In this document: positions 8,488 to 17,164 of the stretch, in pieces
Layout: every line of letters starts with the position of its first letter
Position numbering within the stretch: the first letter of the stretch is position 1
From: Streptomyces sp. NBC_01224
GTDB lineage: Bacteria > Actinomycetota > Actinomycetes > Streptomycetales > Streptomycetaceae
Reading direction: 5' to 3'
Length of the DNA stretch: 64,000 bases
Assembly (NCBI RefSeq): GCF_036002945.1
Contig: NZ_CP108529.1
Span: 3,286,001-3,350,000 of the forward strand
Made by a program: the position numbers and the translations under genes
The notes under the pieces: generated by a model
What the model was told of the DNA's origin: nothing
Databases searched by the model: none
Seen by the model: only the letters and a program-made list of their open reading frames with translations

Positions 8488-9477
8488 TCACCGCCCCAGC
8501 CGCGCCCCGAAGAAGTCCCGACGGGCCGCTCGCAGCCCCTCCGTCTCCGCCGCCAGCCCCTCGTGCTCGAAGTGCCCCGCGCTCAGCACCAACAGCTCGT
8601 GCTCACCGGCCAGCGCGTTGTGCACGGCGAACTGCCCCGGCGGCGGCACCGAGGGGTCGAAGAGCGCCGCAGCCACCAGCGTGGGCAGCTCCAGCCGCGT
8701 CGCGGCCGTGGCGGCGTCGAAGTACCGCAGCACCTCGGTGACCTCGGGGTGCTCCCGGTGATAGCCCCGCACCGCCTCCCCGCTGCCCAGACACGGCAGC
8801 GTGAGCCGCAACGGATGGTTGCCGAAGGTCGGCACGGTCAGCTGCGCGGCCCCGAACCGGTCGTCCCAGGGCAGAGCCAGCGCACCGAGCCCGCCACCGA
8901 AGCTCTCTCCGAGGTATCCGAGCCGAAGGCCGCTCTCCCCCGGCGCCAGTTCCGGCACCAGCTCGTGCAGCGCCGACGCCGCGCACCACAGGTCCGCCAC
9001 GCAGTCGCCGATGACATAGCTGTCGCGCGACTCGATGCCGTGCAGCACATGGCCGTCGGCCACGTCCGGGATGCCCGGACGCAGGCCACGCGTACCCATG
9101 CCCCGTACGCACGGCAGGATCGCCGCCGCCCGGGGCAACGGCAGCGGCACGTCGGGGCCCGGCTCCTGCCGGCCTCCGTAACCGTGCCCGATGACGAATC
9201 CGTGCTCCGTGCTCCCCTCGGCGGGCAGCGCGACCCAGCCCCCGAGCCGCACCCCGCCCACCGACGTGAACGTCACGCCGTGAATCCGTACACCGTCGCG
9301 CTCGTCCTCCAGCGGGCCGATCTCCGGCTCCGTGGCGACCTTGCGGACCTCCTCGTACCGGGCCCGCCAGAAGGCGTCGAAGTCGTCCGGGGCGGCGGGA
9401 GCGGGGGTGAGCAGCAGGTCGTCGAGCGTGCGCCCGTAAGCCGGATCGAAGGGGAAGTCATGTTCGAACGGAGCCAT
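8488..9477 (-). CDS. acetylxylan esterase/cephalosporin-C deacetylase family (CE7) hydrolase
   Basis: Alpha/beta hydrolase of about 329 residues that removes acetyl groups from sugars. Visible CE7 landmarks are VRGMGTRG (the RGxG-type motif), the nucleophile elbow YLGESFGGG, and a C-terminal His in SAGHFEHEG. The N-terminus (MAPFEHDFPFDPAYGRTLDDLL) is typical, which is why the ATG at 9477 is preferred over an upstream in-frame GTG. There is no signal peptide, so it would act on imported oligosaccharides. It is divergent from the sugar ABC operon and separated from it by 253 bases holding the inverted repeat, so it probably belongs to the same regulon. Confidence 0.88.
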   Translation of the reverse strand: MAPFEHDFPFDPAYGRTLDDLLLTPAPAAPDDFDAFWRARYEEVRKVATEPEIGPLEDERDGVRIHGVTFTSVGGVRLGGWVALPAEGSTEHGFVIGHGYGGRQEPGPDVPLPLPRAAAILPCVRGMGTRGLRPGIPDVADGHVLHGIESRDSYVIGDCVADLWCAASALHELVPELAPGESGLRLGYLGESFGGGLGALALPWDDRFGAAQLTVPTFGNHPLRLTLPCLGSGEAVRGYHREHPEVTEVLRYFDAATAATRLELPTLVAAALFDPSVPPPGQFAVHNALAGEHELLVLSAGHFEHEGLAAETEGLRAARRDFFGARLGR

Positions 9478-9675
9478 GATCACGACAATATCGCCCCCAC
9501 CCATGCCGGTGCAGACCCTTGAGCACGCGGATCAACACCGCGAAATAGGTCACATCGTTCCCAATTCCACAAACGTCGCGCTTACCGTGCCAAGTTGAAC
9601 ATTCAGATGTCCAGCACGTTGCACGAGTGTGACCTAGCACCCTCTTGCGGATTCCTGAATCTCTGCCGCAGAGTG

Positions 9676-9704
9676 ATGTATGCGCTTACAGGCAGCGCAT
9701 ACAT
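9676..9704. promoter_or_regulatory. perfect 11-bp inverted repeat, candidate LacI-family operator
   Basis: ATGTATGCGCT (9676-9686), a seven-base spacer, then AGCGCATACAT (9694-9704). The arms match perfectly. It ends 12 bases before the GGAGGAG ribosome site of the substrate-binding gene and faces the CE7 esterase on the other side. It differs from the CebR cellobiose operator core (GGGAGCGCTCCC), pointing to a different LacI-type regulator. Confidence 0.65.
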
Positions 9705-9730
9705 TCGGATTGCTCGAGGAGGAGCCCTCC

Positions 9731-10981
9731 ATGCCCCGCACCGCCAGAAACGCCTCGATCGGTATCGCAGTCGCAGCCGCGCTCACTTTCGGTATCACCG
9801 CGTGCGGCAGTTCCGGTGGCGACGACGTCGCCGCGGACAAGAAGCAGACGATCACCGTCTGGGCCATGGGGGCCGAGGGCGAGAAGCTCGCAGATGTGGC
9901 CAAGGTCTACGAGAAGGCCAACCCGAACATCACCGTCAAGGTGACCCCGGTCGGCTGGGACGTCGCCCACCAGAAGCTGGTCTCCGCGGCCGCCGCCGGC
10001 ACCCTGCCGGACGTGGCTCAGATGGGCGGCAGCTACATGGGCGAGTTCGCCGAGCTCGGCGTTCTGGAGCCGGTCGACACCAAGACGTTCAATGAGAAGG
10101 ACTTCTTCAAGTCCGGCTGGCAGCAGGGCGAGGTGGACGGTCAGGCGTACGGCGTCCCGTGGTACGTCGACACCCGCGTCCTCTACTACCGCACCGACCT
10201 GGCCGAGAAGGCCGGCATCACCAAGGCTCCGACCGACTGGAAGGAGATGCAGGACCTCGCCTCGGCCTACCAGAAGAAGGCCGGAACCAAGTGGGGCCTG
10301 TCCATCCAGCCCAGCGGCCTGGACACGGTGCAGAACTTCTACTCCTTCCTGTACTCGGCCGGCGGCGAGATCGTCAACGACAAGGGCGAGGCCGTCATCG
10401 ACAGCCCCGAGGCCGTCAAGGCGCTCAAGGAGTACGGCTCGTACTTCGACAAGGGGCTCTCCAACAAGTCCGTGCAGCCCGGCTACGACGTGGTGAAGGA
10501 CTTCGGCAACGGCCGCGTCCCGATGTTCTTCGGCGGCCCCTGGCACGTCACCCTGCTGAACGAGGGCCAGCCGCAGATCAAGGGCAAGTGGGCGGTGGCC
10601 AATGTGCCCGCCGACAAGTCCTCCGTCTCCATGGCCGGCGGCTCCTCCCTGGTGATCTCCAAGGACAGTGAGCACAAGGCGGCCGCCACGGAGTTCATCA
10701 AGTACCTGACCGACACCGAGGGCCAGGCCGACTGGTACAAGCGCACCAAGGACCTGCCGGCCAACACCGCCGCCTGGACCTCCGGTGACCTCGCCGACGA
10801 CGCCAACCTCCAGGTCTTCAAGAAGCAGATGGACACCGCCAAGTCCTCCCCGTCGCTGTCCAACTGGACGGAGATCACCGACAAGGTCGACCAGGCCATC
10901 GCCAAGGTCACCCAGGGCAAGGCGTCCGCCGAGGACGCTCTCAAGACGGCCCAGTCCGAAATCGAAGGCCTCGTGAAGTAG
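9731..10981 (+). CDS. sugar ABC transporter substrate-binding lipoprotein
   Basis: Family 1 extracellular receptor for an oligosaccharide. The ATG at 9731 is set by GGAGGAG at 9717-9723. An ATG at 9680 in frame would lie inside the inverted repeat. The signal sequence runs from MPRTARNAS through a hydrophobic core to the lipobox FGITACGSS, so it is lipid-anchored outside the membrane. The mature domain carries QTITVWAMGAEGEKLADVAK and the family middle motif YGVPWYVDTRVLYYRTDL. It is first in a four-gene operon with two permeases and a GH1 enzyme. No ATP-binding subunit is present, so a shared ATPase such as MsiK is expected. Confidence 0.93.
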   Translation: MPRTARNASIGIAVAAALTFGITACGSSGGDDVAADKKQTITVWAMGAEGEKLADVAKVYEKANPNITVKVTPVGWDVAHQKLVSAAAAGTLPDVAQMGGSYMGEFAELGVLEPVDTKTFNEKDFFKSGWQQGEVDGQAYGVPWYVDTRVLYYRTDLAEKAGITKAPTDWKEMQDLASAYQKKAGTKWGLSIQPSGLDTVQNFYSFLYSAGGEIVNDKGEAVIDSPEAVKALKEYGSYFDKGLSNKSVQPGYDVVKDFGNGRVPMFFGGPWHVTLLNEGQPQIKGKWAVANVPADKSSVSMAGGSSLVISKDSEHKAAATEFIKYLTDTEGQADWYKRTKDLPANTAAWTSGDLADDANLQVFKKQMDTAKSSPSLSNWTEITDKVDQAIAKVTQGKASAEDALKTAQSEIEGLVK

Positions 10982-10986
10982 GAGTC

Positions 10987-11979
10987 ATGCGCACCATGAC
11001 CTCAAAGGCCGCTCAGCCGGCCAAGGTGCAGGCCGGGCCGGGGGCTTCCGAGTCCCCGGCCACCGGGCCCGCAGGTCGCCGGGGTGGCAAGAAGTCCTCG
11101 ATGGGCGTGCAGAACCTGGCCGGCTGGCTGTTCTCCACTCCCTTCCTCGTCCTCTTCCTCGTCTTCATGGCGCTCCCGATCCTCGCGACGCTGGTGATGA
11201 GCTTCACCGACTTCGGGCTGCGCAATGTGACGCACCCGATGGACGCGAACTTCATCGGCTTCGAGAACTACGTCAATCTGTTCAGCGACGACAAGTTCCT
11301 CAAGTCGCTTTTCAACACGGCGTACTTCGTGGTGATCGGCGTCCCCCTGACGATCTTCCTCGGGCTGGTCGTCGCCGTACTGCTGAACAACGGCATCGAC
11401 CGGGCGCGGACCTTCTTCCGCGTCGGCTTCTACGCCCCGGTGGTCACGACCATCGTCGCGGTCGCCGTGGTCTGGCGGTTCGTGCTCGACCCGAGCGACG
11501 GGCTGGTCGCGGGGCTCTTCTCCGAAGTGGGCCTCACCTCTCCCGACTTCCTGGGCTCCGAGACGCTCGCCATGCCCTCGATGATCGCCATGGCGGTCTG
11601 GCGCAACCTCGGCACGGTCATGGTGCTCTTCATCGCCGGTCTGCAGGCCATTCCCACCGAGGTACGGGAGGCCGCGCGGCTGGACGGTGCCGGTGTCTGG
11701 CAGGAGTTCAAGGGCATCACCGTGCCCTTGCTGCGGCCCACACTGCTCTACGCCACGGTGATCACGACCATCGGCTACCTCAATGTCTTCGAGGAGCCGT
11801 TCGTGATGACCCAGGGCGGTCCCTCGGACTCCACGCTCACGGTCTCGCTGAACATGTACCGCGAGGGCTTCAACTTCTTCCACATGGGCTATGCGAGTGC
11901 CATGGCGTATGTCCTCTTCGTAGTGATCATGGGCATCACGGTGCTGCAGCTCCGACTGCTGAAGGACAACACGAAATGA
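10987..11979 (+). CDS. sugar ABC transporter permease (MalF/CebF-like)
   Basis: Inner-membrane permease of 330 residues with six predicted membrane helices after a 40-residue cytoplasmic tail rich in Ala, Pro and Gly. The EAA loop that contacts the ATPase is EVREAARLDGAGVWQEFKGI (near residues 223-242). The ATG at 10987 has AGGAG just upstream and lies five bases after the receptor stop. Its stop overlaps the next start as ATGA, so the two permeases are coupled. It would pair with the second permease to form the channel. Confidence 0.93.
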   Translation: MRTMTSKAAQPAKVQAGPGASESPATGPAGRRGGKKSSMGVQNLAGWLFSTPFLVLFLVFMALPILATLVMSFTDFGLRNVTHPMDANFIGFENYVNLFSDDKFLKSLFNTAYFVVIGVPLTIFLGLVVAVLLNNGIDRARTFFRVGFYAPVVTTIVAVAVVWRFVLDPSDGLVAGLFSEVGLTSPDFLGSETLAMPSMIAMAVWRNLGTVMVLFIAGLQAIPTEVREAARLDGAGVWQEFKGITVPLLRPTLLYATVITTIGYLNVFEEPFVMTQGGPSDSTLTVSLNMYREGFNFFHMGYASAMAYVLFVVIMGITVLQLRLLKDNTK

Positions 11980-12884
11980 GCGCCACCAGTGCACCGGGCG
12001 CCGTCTCGACGGCGCCGTCGAAGAAGCCCGGGGACACTCGGCCGTCCGAGGCGAAGAAGCCCCGCAATCCGAAGCGTCTCCTCGTCTACGTCCTGCTCTC
12101 GGTCGGTCTGCTGATCATGTCGGCGCCGTTCCTGTGGATGGCGCTCTCGGCCTTCAAGACGCAAGCGGAGCTGACGGCCAGCCCGCCCGTGTGGATCCCG
12201 ACCGAGTGGACCCTGGAGAACTTCCGGAACCTGCTCGACAAGCTGGATCTGCCGCTGTACTTCATGAACTCGGTCATCGTGGCGGTGCTGGTCACCGTCT
12301 CGAACCTGGTGTTCTGCTCGATGCTCGGGTACGCCCTGGCCAAGCTGAACTTCGCCGGACGCAACAAGATCTTCGGCCTCGTTCTCGGCGCCCTGATGGT
12401 GCCCGGCAACCTGATGCTGCTGCCGCTCTTCGTGCTGATGAGCAAGCTGCACCTGATCGACTCGTACGCCGGTCTGGTGCTGCCGTTCGCCGCCGGAGCC
12501 TTCGGTGTCTTCCTGATGCGGCAGTTCATGCAGTCGATCCCGGACGAGCTGCTGGAAGCGGCCCGGATGGACGGCGCCGGTGAGTGGTACATCTTCTGGC
12601 GGATCGTGATGCCCCTGGTGAAGCCCGCACTGGCGACGCTTTCGATCTTCACGTTCCTGGGCTCCTGGAACAACTTCGTCTGGCCGCTCATCGCGACCAA
12701 CGACCCCGACAAGTACACGCTCCCGGTCGCCCTGGCCACCTTCGCCACCGACCCCAACAAGGCGGGCGGGTCCAACGGCATGCTGATGGCCGGGTCCTTC
12801 CTGATCGTCCTGCCGGTCCTGGTCGTCTTCATCGCGCTCCAGCGGCACTTCACCCAGGGCATCGCGACGGCCGGCATGAAGTAG
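11976..12884 (+). CDS. sugar ABC transporter permease (MalG/CebG-like)
   Basis: Second permease, 302 residues, with six predicted helices starting at LLVYVLLSVGLLIMSAPFLW. The EAA loop is DELLEAARMDGAGEWYIFWR. It overlaps the first permease gene by four bases. After the stop, 109 bases separate it from the GH1 gene. Together with the lipoprotein receptor it forms a carbohydrate uptake type-1 importer that needs an ATPase encoded elsewhere. Confidence 0.93.
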   Translation: MSATSAPGAVSTAPSKKPGDTRPSEAKKPRNPKRLLVYVLLSVGLLIMSAPFLWMALSAFKTQAELTASPPVWIPTEWTLENFRNLLDKLDLPLYFMNSVIVAVLVTVSNLVFCSMLGYALAKLNFAGRNKIFGLVLGALMVPGNLMLLPLFVLMSKLHLIDSYAGLVLPFAAGAFGVFLMRQFMQSIPDELLEAARMDGAGEWYIFWRIVMPLVKPALATLSIFTFLGSWNNFVWPLIATNDPDKYTLPVALATFATDPNKAGGSNGMLMAGSFLIVLPVLVVFIALQRHFTQGIATAGMK

Positions 12885-12993
12885 CCGTCCCCCTGGACAG
12901 GCCGGCGCGTCCCGGCCGCCCCACCGAAACGTACGAGGCCGTGCCCCACACCCCGCCGGCCACACCCCTTCATCACCAGAAAGACAGTTTGCG

Positions 12994-14196
12994 ATGACTC
13001 ACACCCAGGTCCCGTTCCCCGAAGGCTTCCTGTGGGGCGCCTCCACGGCCGCCCACCAGATCGAGGGCAACAACACCAACAGCGACTGGTGGGTCAAGGA
13101 GCACGCCGCGGGCACCCACATCCAGGAGCCCAGCCTGGACGCCTGCGACAGCTACCACCGCTGGCACGAGGACATGGACACGCTGGCCGGTCTGGGCTTC
13201 ACCGACTACCGGTTCTCCATCGAGTGGGCGCGGATCGAACCGGCCGAGGGGCGATTCTCCCGGGCCGAACTCGCCCACTACCGCCGCATGGTCGAGGGCG
13301 CCGTCGAGCGCGGCCTGCGCCCCATGATCACCCTGCACCACTTCACCGTGCCGCAGTGGTTCGAGGCGCGCGGCGGCTGGACCGCCGACGGCGCGGTCGA
13401 GCTCTTCGCCCGCTACGTCGCGGCCTGCGCACCGGTGATCGGCGAGGGCGTCAGCCACGTCTGCACCATCAATGAGCCGAACATGATCGCCGTGATGGCG
13501 GGCCAGGCCAAGCGGGGCGACAACAGCTTCCCGCCCGCCGGACTGCCGACCCCGGACGACGAGACCACCCAGGCCGTCATCGCCGCGCACCACGCGGCCG
13601 TCAAGCAGGTCCGCGCGATCAACCCGGACATCAAGGTCGGCTGGACCATCGCCAACCAGGTCTACCAGGCCCTGCCCGGTGCCGAGGAGGTCACCGCGGC
13701 CTACCGCCACCCCCGCGAGGACGTCTTCATCGAGGCCGCGCGCGGCGACGACTGGATCGGGGTGCAGTCCTACACCCGGACCAAGATCGGCCCCGAGGGC
13801 CCCATCCCGACGCCCGACGACGCAGAGCGCACCCTCACGCAGTGGGAGTACTACCCCTCCGCGGTCGGCTACGCGCTGCGCCACACCGCCGAGGTGCTGG
13901 GCAACGACGTGCCGCTGATCGTGACCGAGAACGGCATCGCCACCGACGACGACAGCCGCCGGATCGACTACTACACCGGCGCGCTGAACCAGGTCGCGTC
14001 CGCGCTGGAGGACGGCCTGAACATCCAGGGCTACCTGGCCTGGAGCGCACTCGACAACTACGAGTGGGGCTCCTACAAGCCGACCTTCGGTCTGATCGGC
14101 TGGAACCCGGAGACCTTCGAGCGCCTGCCCAAGCCGTCCGCCGTCTGGCTGGGCGAGATGGGCCGCACGCGCGCACTGCCGCGCATCGCCGACTGA
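12994..14196 (+). CDS. glycoside hydrolase family 1 beta-glucosidase
   Basis: Cytoplasmic retaining beta-glycosidase of 400 residues that would cleave the imported oligosaccharide. The acid/base Glu is in CTINEPN and the nucleophile Glu in IVTENGIA. The N-terminal signature FLWGASTAAHQIEG and the C-terminal WSALDNYEWGSYKPTFGLI complete the family pattern. It is shorter than many GH1 enzymes (about 440-470 residues) but has both catalytic segments. It is the fourth gene of the uptake operon and is followed by a run of three stem-loops. Confidence 0.92.
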   Translation: MTHTQVPFPEGFLWGASTAAHQIEGNNTNSDWWVKEHAAGTHIQEPSLDACDSYHRWHEDMDTLAGLGFTDYRFSIEWARIEPAEGRFSRAELAHYRRMVEGAVERGLRPMITLHHFTVPQWFEARGGWTADGAVELFARYVAACAPVIGEGVSHVCTINEPNMIAVMAGQAKRGDNSFPPAGLPTPDDETTQAVIAAHHAAVKQVRAINPDIKVGWTIANQVYQALPGAEEVTAAYRHPREDVFIEAARGDDWIGVQSYTRTKIGPEGPIPTPDDAERTLTQWEYYPSAVGYALRHTAEVLGNDVPLIVTENGIATDDDSRRIDYYTGALNQVASALEDGLNIQGYLAWSALDNYEWGSYKPTFGLIGWNPETFERLPKPSAVWLGEMGRTRALPRIAD

Positions 14197-14211
14197 CGTC
14201 GGCCCCCCGAC

Positions 14212-14318
14212 CGGGAGCGACCTGACCGCTCCCGCCCGTACGGGAACCGGCGGTACCTGACGGACGCTGGTTCCCGTACAGCCGGGCCCTGTCCGGCCCC
14301 GATCCCCCGGACAGGCCC
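14212..14318 (+). terminator. three tandem stem-loops after the GH1 gene
   Basis: Hairpin A: CGGGAGCG/CGCTCCCG at 14212-14234. Hairpin B: GTACGGGAACC/GGTTCCCGTAC at 14238-14279, 11 perfect pairs with a 20-base loop. Hairpin C: CCTGTCCGG/CCGGACAGG at 14288-14315, with further outer pairs. No U-run follows, as is usual in Streptomyces. They would end or attenuate the ABC-GH1 transcript before the glucoamylase-like gene. Confidence 0.6.
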
Positions 14319-14475
14319 TTCGCCCGCGTGGGCGCCGCACGTATCCAGCCCCGCCCACGTGCGGCGCCCGCGCGGGTACCGCACGCACGGCACGGCGCCC
14401 CGCGCCCTCAATCACGACCGACGAACGAAATCCGCCCACCGCCCACAGTCGGTGGCTCTTCTTCGAGGGGTTCTG

Positions 14476-15945
14476 ATGCACCGTCGTACGTTTCTCACCG
14501 CCGCGGGAACAGGGGCTGCCGCCCTGTCCCTCGGAGCCGTATCCGCGCCTTCAGCAGGCGCCGCGCAATCCGTGCGCGGCTCGGACTCACCACTGCTCCT
14601 GCGCTGGTTCCGCGACACCTACCGCTCGATCGAGGCGATGACGACCGACTTCGGTCTCGCCGTCGACAAGATCGACGTCAGCGGCACCGCCCCTGTCCAG
14701 TCGCGCCAGACGTCCCCCACCAACATCGGCTGCGGCCTCTGGTCGACCGTCGCCGCGGCCGGGCTCGGCGTGATCAGCGATGCCACGATGAAACGCAGGC
14801 TGGAGCACACTGTCGGGGCGGTCGAGAAGCTGGAGCGCCACCACGGCTTCTGGCTCAACTGGTACGACGCGCACGACGGTTCGGTCCTGACCGAGTGGCC
14901 CGGCAGCGGCGACCCGGTGCGCCCGTTCCTCTCCTCCGTCGACAACGCCTGGCTGATCACCGGTCTGCGCATCGCCGCCGACGCCTCGCCCGCCCTGCGC
15001 CCCCGCATCGCCCGCATCCTGGCCACCGCCGACTGGTCGTACTACTACACGCCGTACGACCCGGCCGACCCCGTCGCCGGCCCCGGCCAGCTGCGCGGCG
15101 GGTTCTGGACCGACACCGAGGAGCCCACCGGCCATCACTACGGCGCGCTCAACACCGAGCCGCGCATGGCAAGTTACCTGGGCATCGCGGACGGCTCGCT
15201 GCCCACCGACCACTACTGGCACCTGCTGCGCACGATGCTCCCCGAGCACGGGCAGGAACAGCACCCGCAGGGCAGCTACGTCGTCATGGACGGCGTACGC
15301 GTCTGGCAGGGGCACTACACCCACCGCGGCCGGAAGATCGTCCCCACCTGGGGCGGGTCGATGTTCGAGGCCCTGATGGTGCCGCTGTTCGTGCCGGAGC
15401 CGGAGTGGTCGCCGCGGTCCTGGGGCCTCACACACCGGCGCTACGTCCGCAGCCAGATCGAACACGGCATGAAGGAAGCGGAGTACGGGTACTGGGGCTT
15501 CTCCCCCGCCAACATCCCCGAGGGCGGGTACCAGGAATACGGCGTCGACGCGATCGGCATGCAGGTGGACGGATACGCCTCCAACACCGACCGTACCTAC
15601 ACCACGGACGGTGAGCCGCTGCCGCCCCCCTCGGCTTTCACCAACGGAGTGGTCACCCCGCACGCCTCCTTCCTCGCGCTGCCCTACGCACCCGACGAGG
15701 CGATCGCCAACCTGCGTGCGCTCGACCGCGACTTCGGTGCCTACCATGCCGGATACGGATTCCGGGACTCCGTCAACGTGGGCACCGGGCGGGTCAGTGA
15801 CTACATGCTCGCTCTCGACCAGGGCATGATCGCCGCGGCGCTGGCCCAGGCGATCCGCCCGGGCCTGCTGCAGCGGCCGTTCCGGACCGGTGGGTTCCAG
15901 TCGAAGGTGCGTCCGCTGCTCTCCAAGGAGCGTTTCTCCATCTGA
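14476..15945 (+). CDS. Tat-exported glucoamylase-like/GH144-type protein
   Basis: Secreted protein of 489 residues. The ATG at 14476 follows GAGGGG by five bases. The N-terminus MHRRTFLTAAGTGAA is a twin-arginine signal ending ASAGAA-like. The rest is an alpha/alpha-barrel candidate matching the glucoamylase-like domain (PF10091) by its C-terminal pattern: YGYWGFSPANIPEGGYQEYG, VTPHASFLALPYAPDEAIAN and DYMLALDQGMI. That domain family includes GH144 endo-beta-1,2-glucanases, so an extracellular glucan or sophorooligosaccharide-releasing enzyme is a reasonable reading. It follows the beta-glucosidase and ABC operon, supporting a role in producing the imported oligosaccharide. The exact linkage is not shown by sequence. 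Confidence 0.78.
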   Translation: MHRRTFLTAAGTGAAALSLGAVSAPSAGAAQSVRGSDSPLLLRWFRDTYRSIEAMTTDFGLAVDKIDVSGTAPVQSRQTSPTNIGCGLWSTVAAAGLGVISDATMKRRLEHTVGAVEKLERHHGFWLNWYDAHDGSVLTEWPGSGDPVRPFLSSVDNAWLITGLRIAADASPALRPRIARILATADWSYYYTPYDPADPVAGPGQLRGGFWTDTEEPTGHHYGALNTEPRMASYLGIADGSLPTDHYWHLLRTMLPEHGQEQHPQGSYVVMDGVRVWQGHYTHRGRKIVPTWGGSMFEALMVPLFVPEPEWSPRSWGLTHRRYVRSQIEHGMKEAEYGYWGFSPANIPEGGYQEYGVDAIGMQVDGYASNTDRTYTTDGEPLPPPSAFTNGVVTPHASFLALPYAPDEAIANLRALDRDFGAYHAGYGFRDSVNVGTGRVSDYMLALDQGMIAAALAQAIRPGLLQRPFRTGGFQSKVRPLLSKERFSI

Positions 15946-15972
15946 TCTGCCCTGTGGCGGCGTGCGCGGAGG

Positions 15973-17043
15973 TCAGTTCCAGCCCTTCCGGTACGCCGCC
16001 CAGTCGCCGTCCCGCGCCGCGAAGTCGACGTAGAGCGCGACCCCGAACCGTTCCCGGCCGCGGTCCGTGCGCCCCAGCCCGAGTCTGGTGCCCCGGACCG
16101 CGGCCGCGACCGTCTCCGCCGACTCGTGGTGTCCGAGGTCGTTCTCGTGGAAGAACGGCAGCCCTATCAGCAGATCGGTCTGCGGGGGCGTCACCTCCAG
16201 GGCGAGCGCGGTCTGCTCGGCAACGTAACCGCCGAACATGCCCTCCAGCGGCATCCAGGTGTCGTACGACATGACGGCGATCTGGTCGACCCGGCGTGCG
16301 ACCTGCCCGAAGAACTTCTGCGACCACCACTTCTGGCGGCCACTGAGCGCCCCCACCACCCTGTGCGCCGCCGGCAGCGGGTCCATCTGGTGGGCGGCGA
16401 CCGACAGGGGAACCCTGCGAGCCCGTGTGAGCCCGCGCAGGTCGTCGAGGAGCGAGAGGTAGTGGCCGTCGCCGGAGTGCAGCGGCTCCAGGTCGAAATG
16501 GACGCCGCCGAACCCGGCGTCCAGGATCTGCCGCGCCGATGCGACGACAGCGCTTCGGGACGCGGCCCGCTCCAGACGCAACCCGTCGGGCCCTTCGGTG
16601 GCGAGCTTGTCGCCCAGCCAGGCCTGGACCCGGATGCCGGGCAGGGTGCGGTGTACGGCGTCGAGCAGCCACCGCGCCCGGGAGTAGCGGGCGGCGGGCA
16701 GGGTGCCGTCGTGCTCCAGCGGCCCGGCGTGGACGTACAGGTCCTTGATACCGGTTCCCTTGATCCGGGCGGCGAACGCGGCGAGGTCTGCGTCGTCCTT
16801 GCGCCCGTCGACCCAGGCGTGGCCGAGCCAGATGGCGTCGCGGCCACGGGTGCGGGTGCCGTCGCCCGGGTCACCTGAATAGTTGAGCCGCAGGGCGATC
16901 CCGGCGGTGAGGACCGGTACCGAGATCAGCAGGACCGCTCCGAGAGCGATCCGTCTCAGCCAGGTCCCCCACAGCCCACTCCAGCGGAACCGGGCCGCCC
17001 GGTTCCGTACGGCCTGAGTCATGCGCTTCATCCGCGTCCGCAC
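15973..17043 (-). CDS. GH18-like/putative glycosidase-fold membrane-anchored protein
   Basis: About 356 residues with one N-terminal membrane helix (RRIALGAVLLISVPVLTAGI) followed by an extracellular TIM-barrel-like domain. GGVHFDLEPLHSGDG resembles the DxxDxDxE region of GH18 chitinase-type enzymes, though with a single clear acidic pair. IAVMSYDTWMP is a second GH18-like strand. The GTG at 17041-17043 is chosen because GGGGGA lies about six bases upstream; internal ATGs at 17031 and 17022 are alternatives. It is convergent with the glucoamylase-like gene (27-base gap) and divergent from the TPM gene. The substrate is unknown. Confidence 0.6.
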   Translation of the reverse strand: MRTRMKRMTQAVRNRAARFRWSGLWGTWLRRIALGAVLLISVPVLTAGIALRLNYSGDPGDGTRTRGRDAIWLGHAWVDGRKDDADLAAFAARIKGTGIKDLYVHAGPLEHDGTLPAARYSRARWLLDAVHRTLPGIRVQAWLGDKLATEGPDGLRLERAASRSAVVASARQILDAGFGGVHFDLEPLHSGDGHYLSLLDDLRGLTRARRVPLSVAAHQMDPLPAAHRVVGALSGRQKWWSQKFFGQVARRVDQIAVMSYDTWMPLEGMFGGYVAEQTALALEVTPPQTDLLIGLPFFHENDLGHHESAETVAAAVRGTRLGLGRTDRGRERFGVALYVDFAARDGDWAAYRKGWN

Positions 17044-17164
17044 GTCCGTCCCCCTGAATGCCTGATGTCGGTGTGCCGTCGCAGTATGAACGCCATCGTT
17101 CCCGGCTCCGGGTCCGATCGCCCGGTCGCGGGTGACAGAGGGGGGACATAGCCTCACAAATGTG

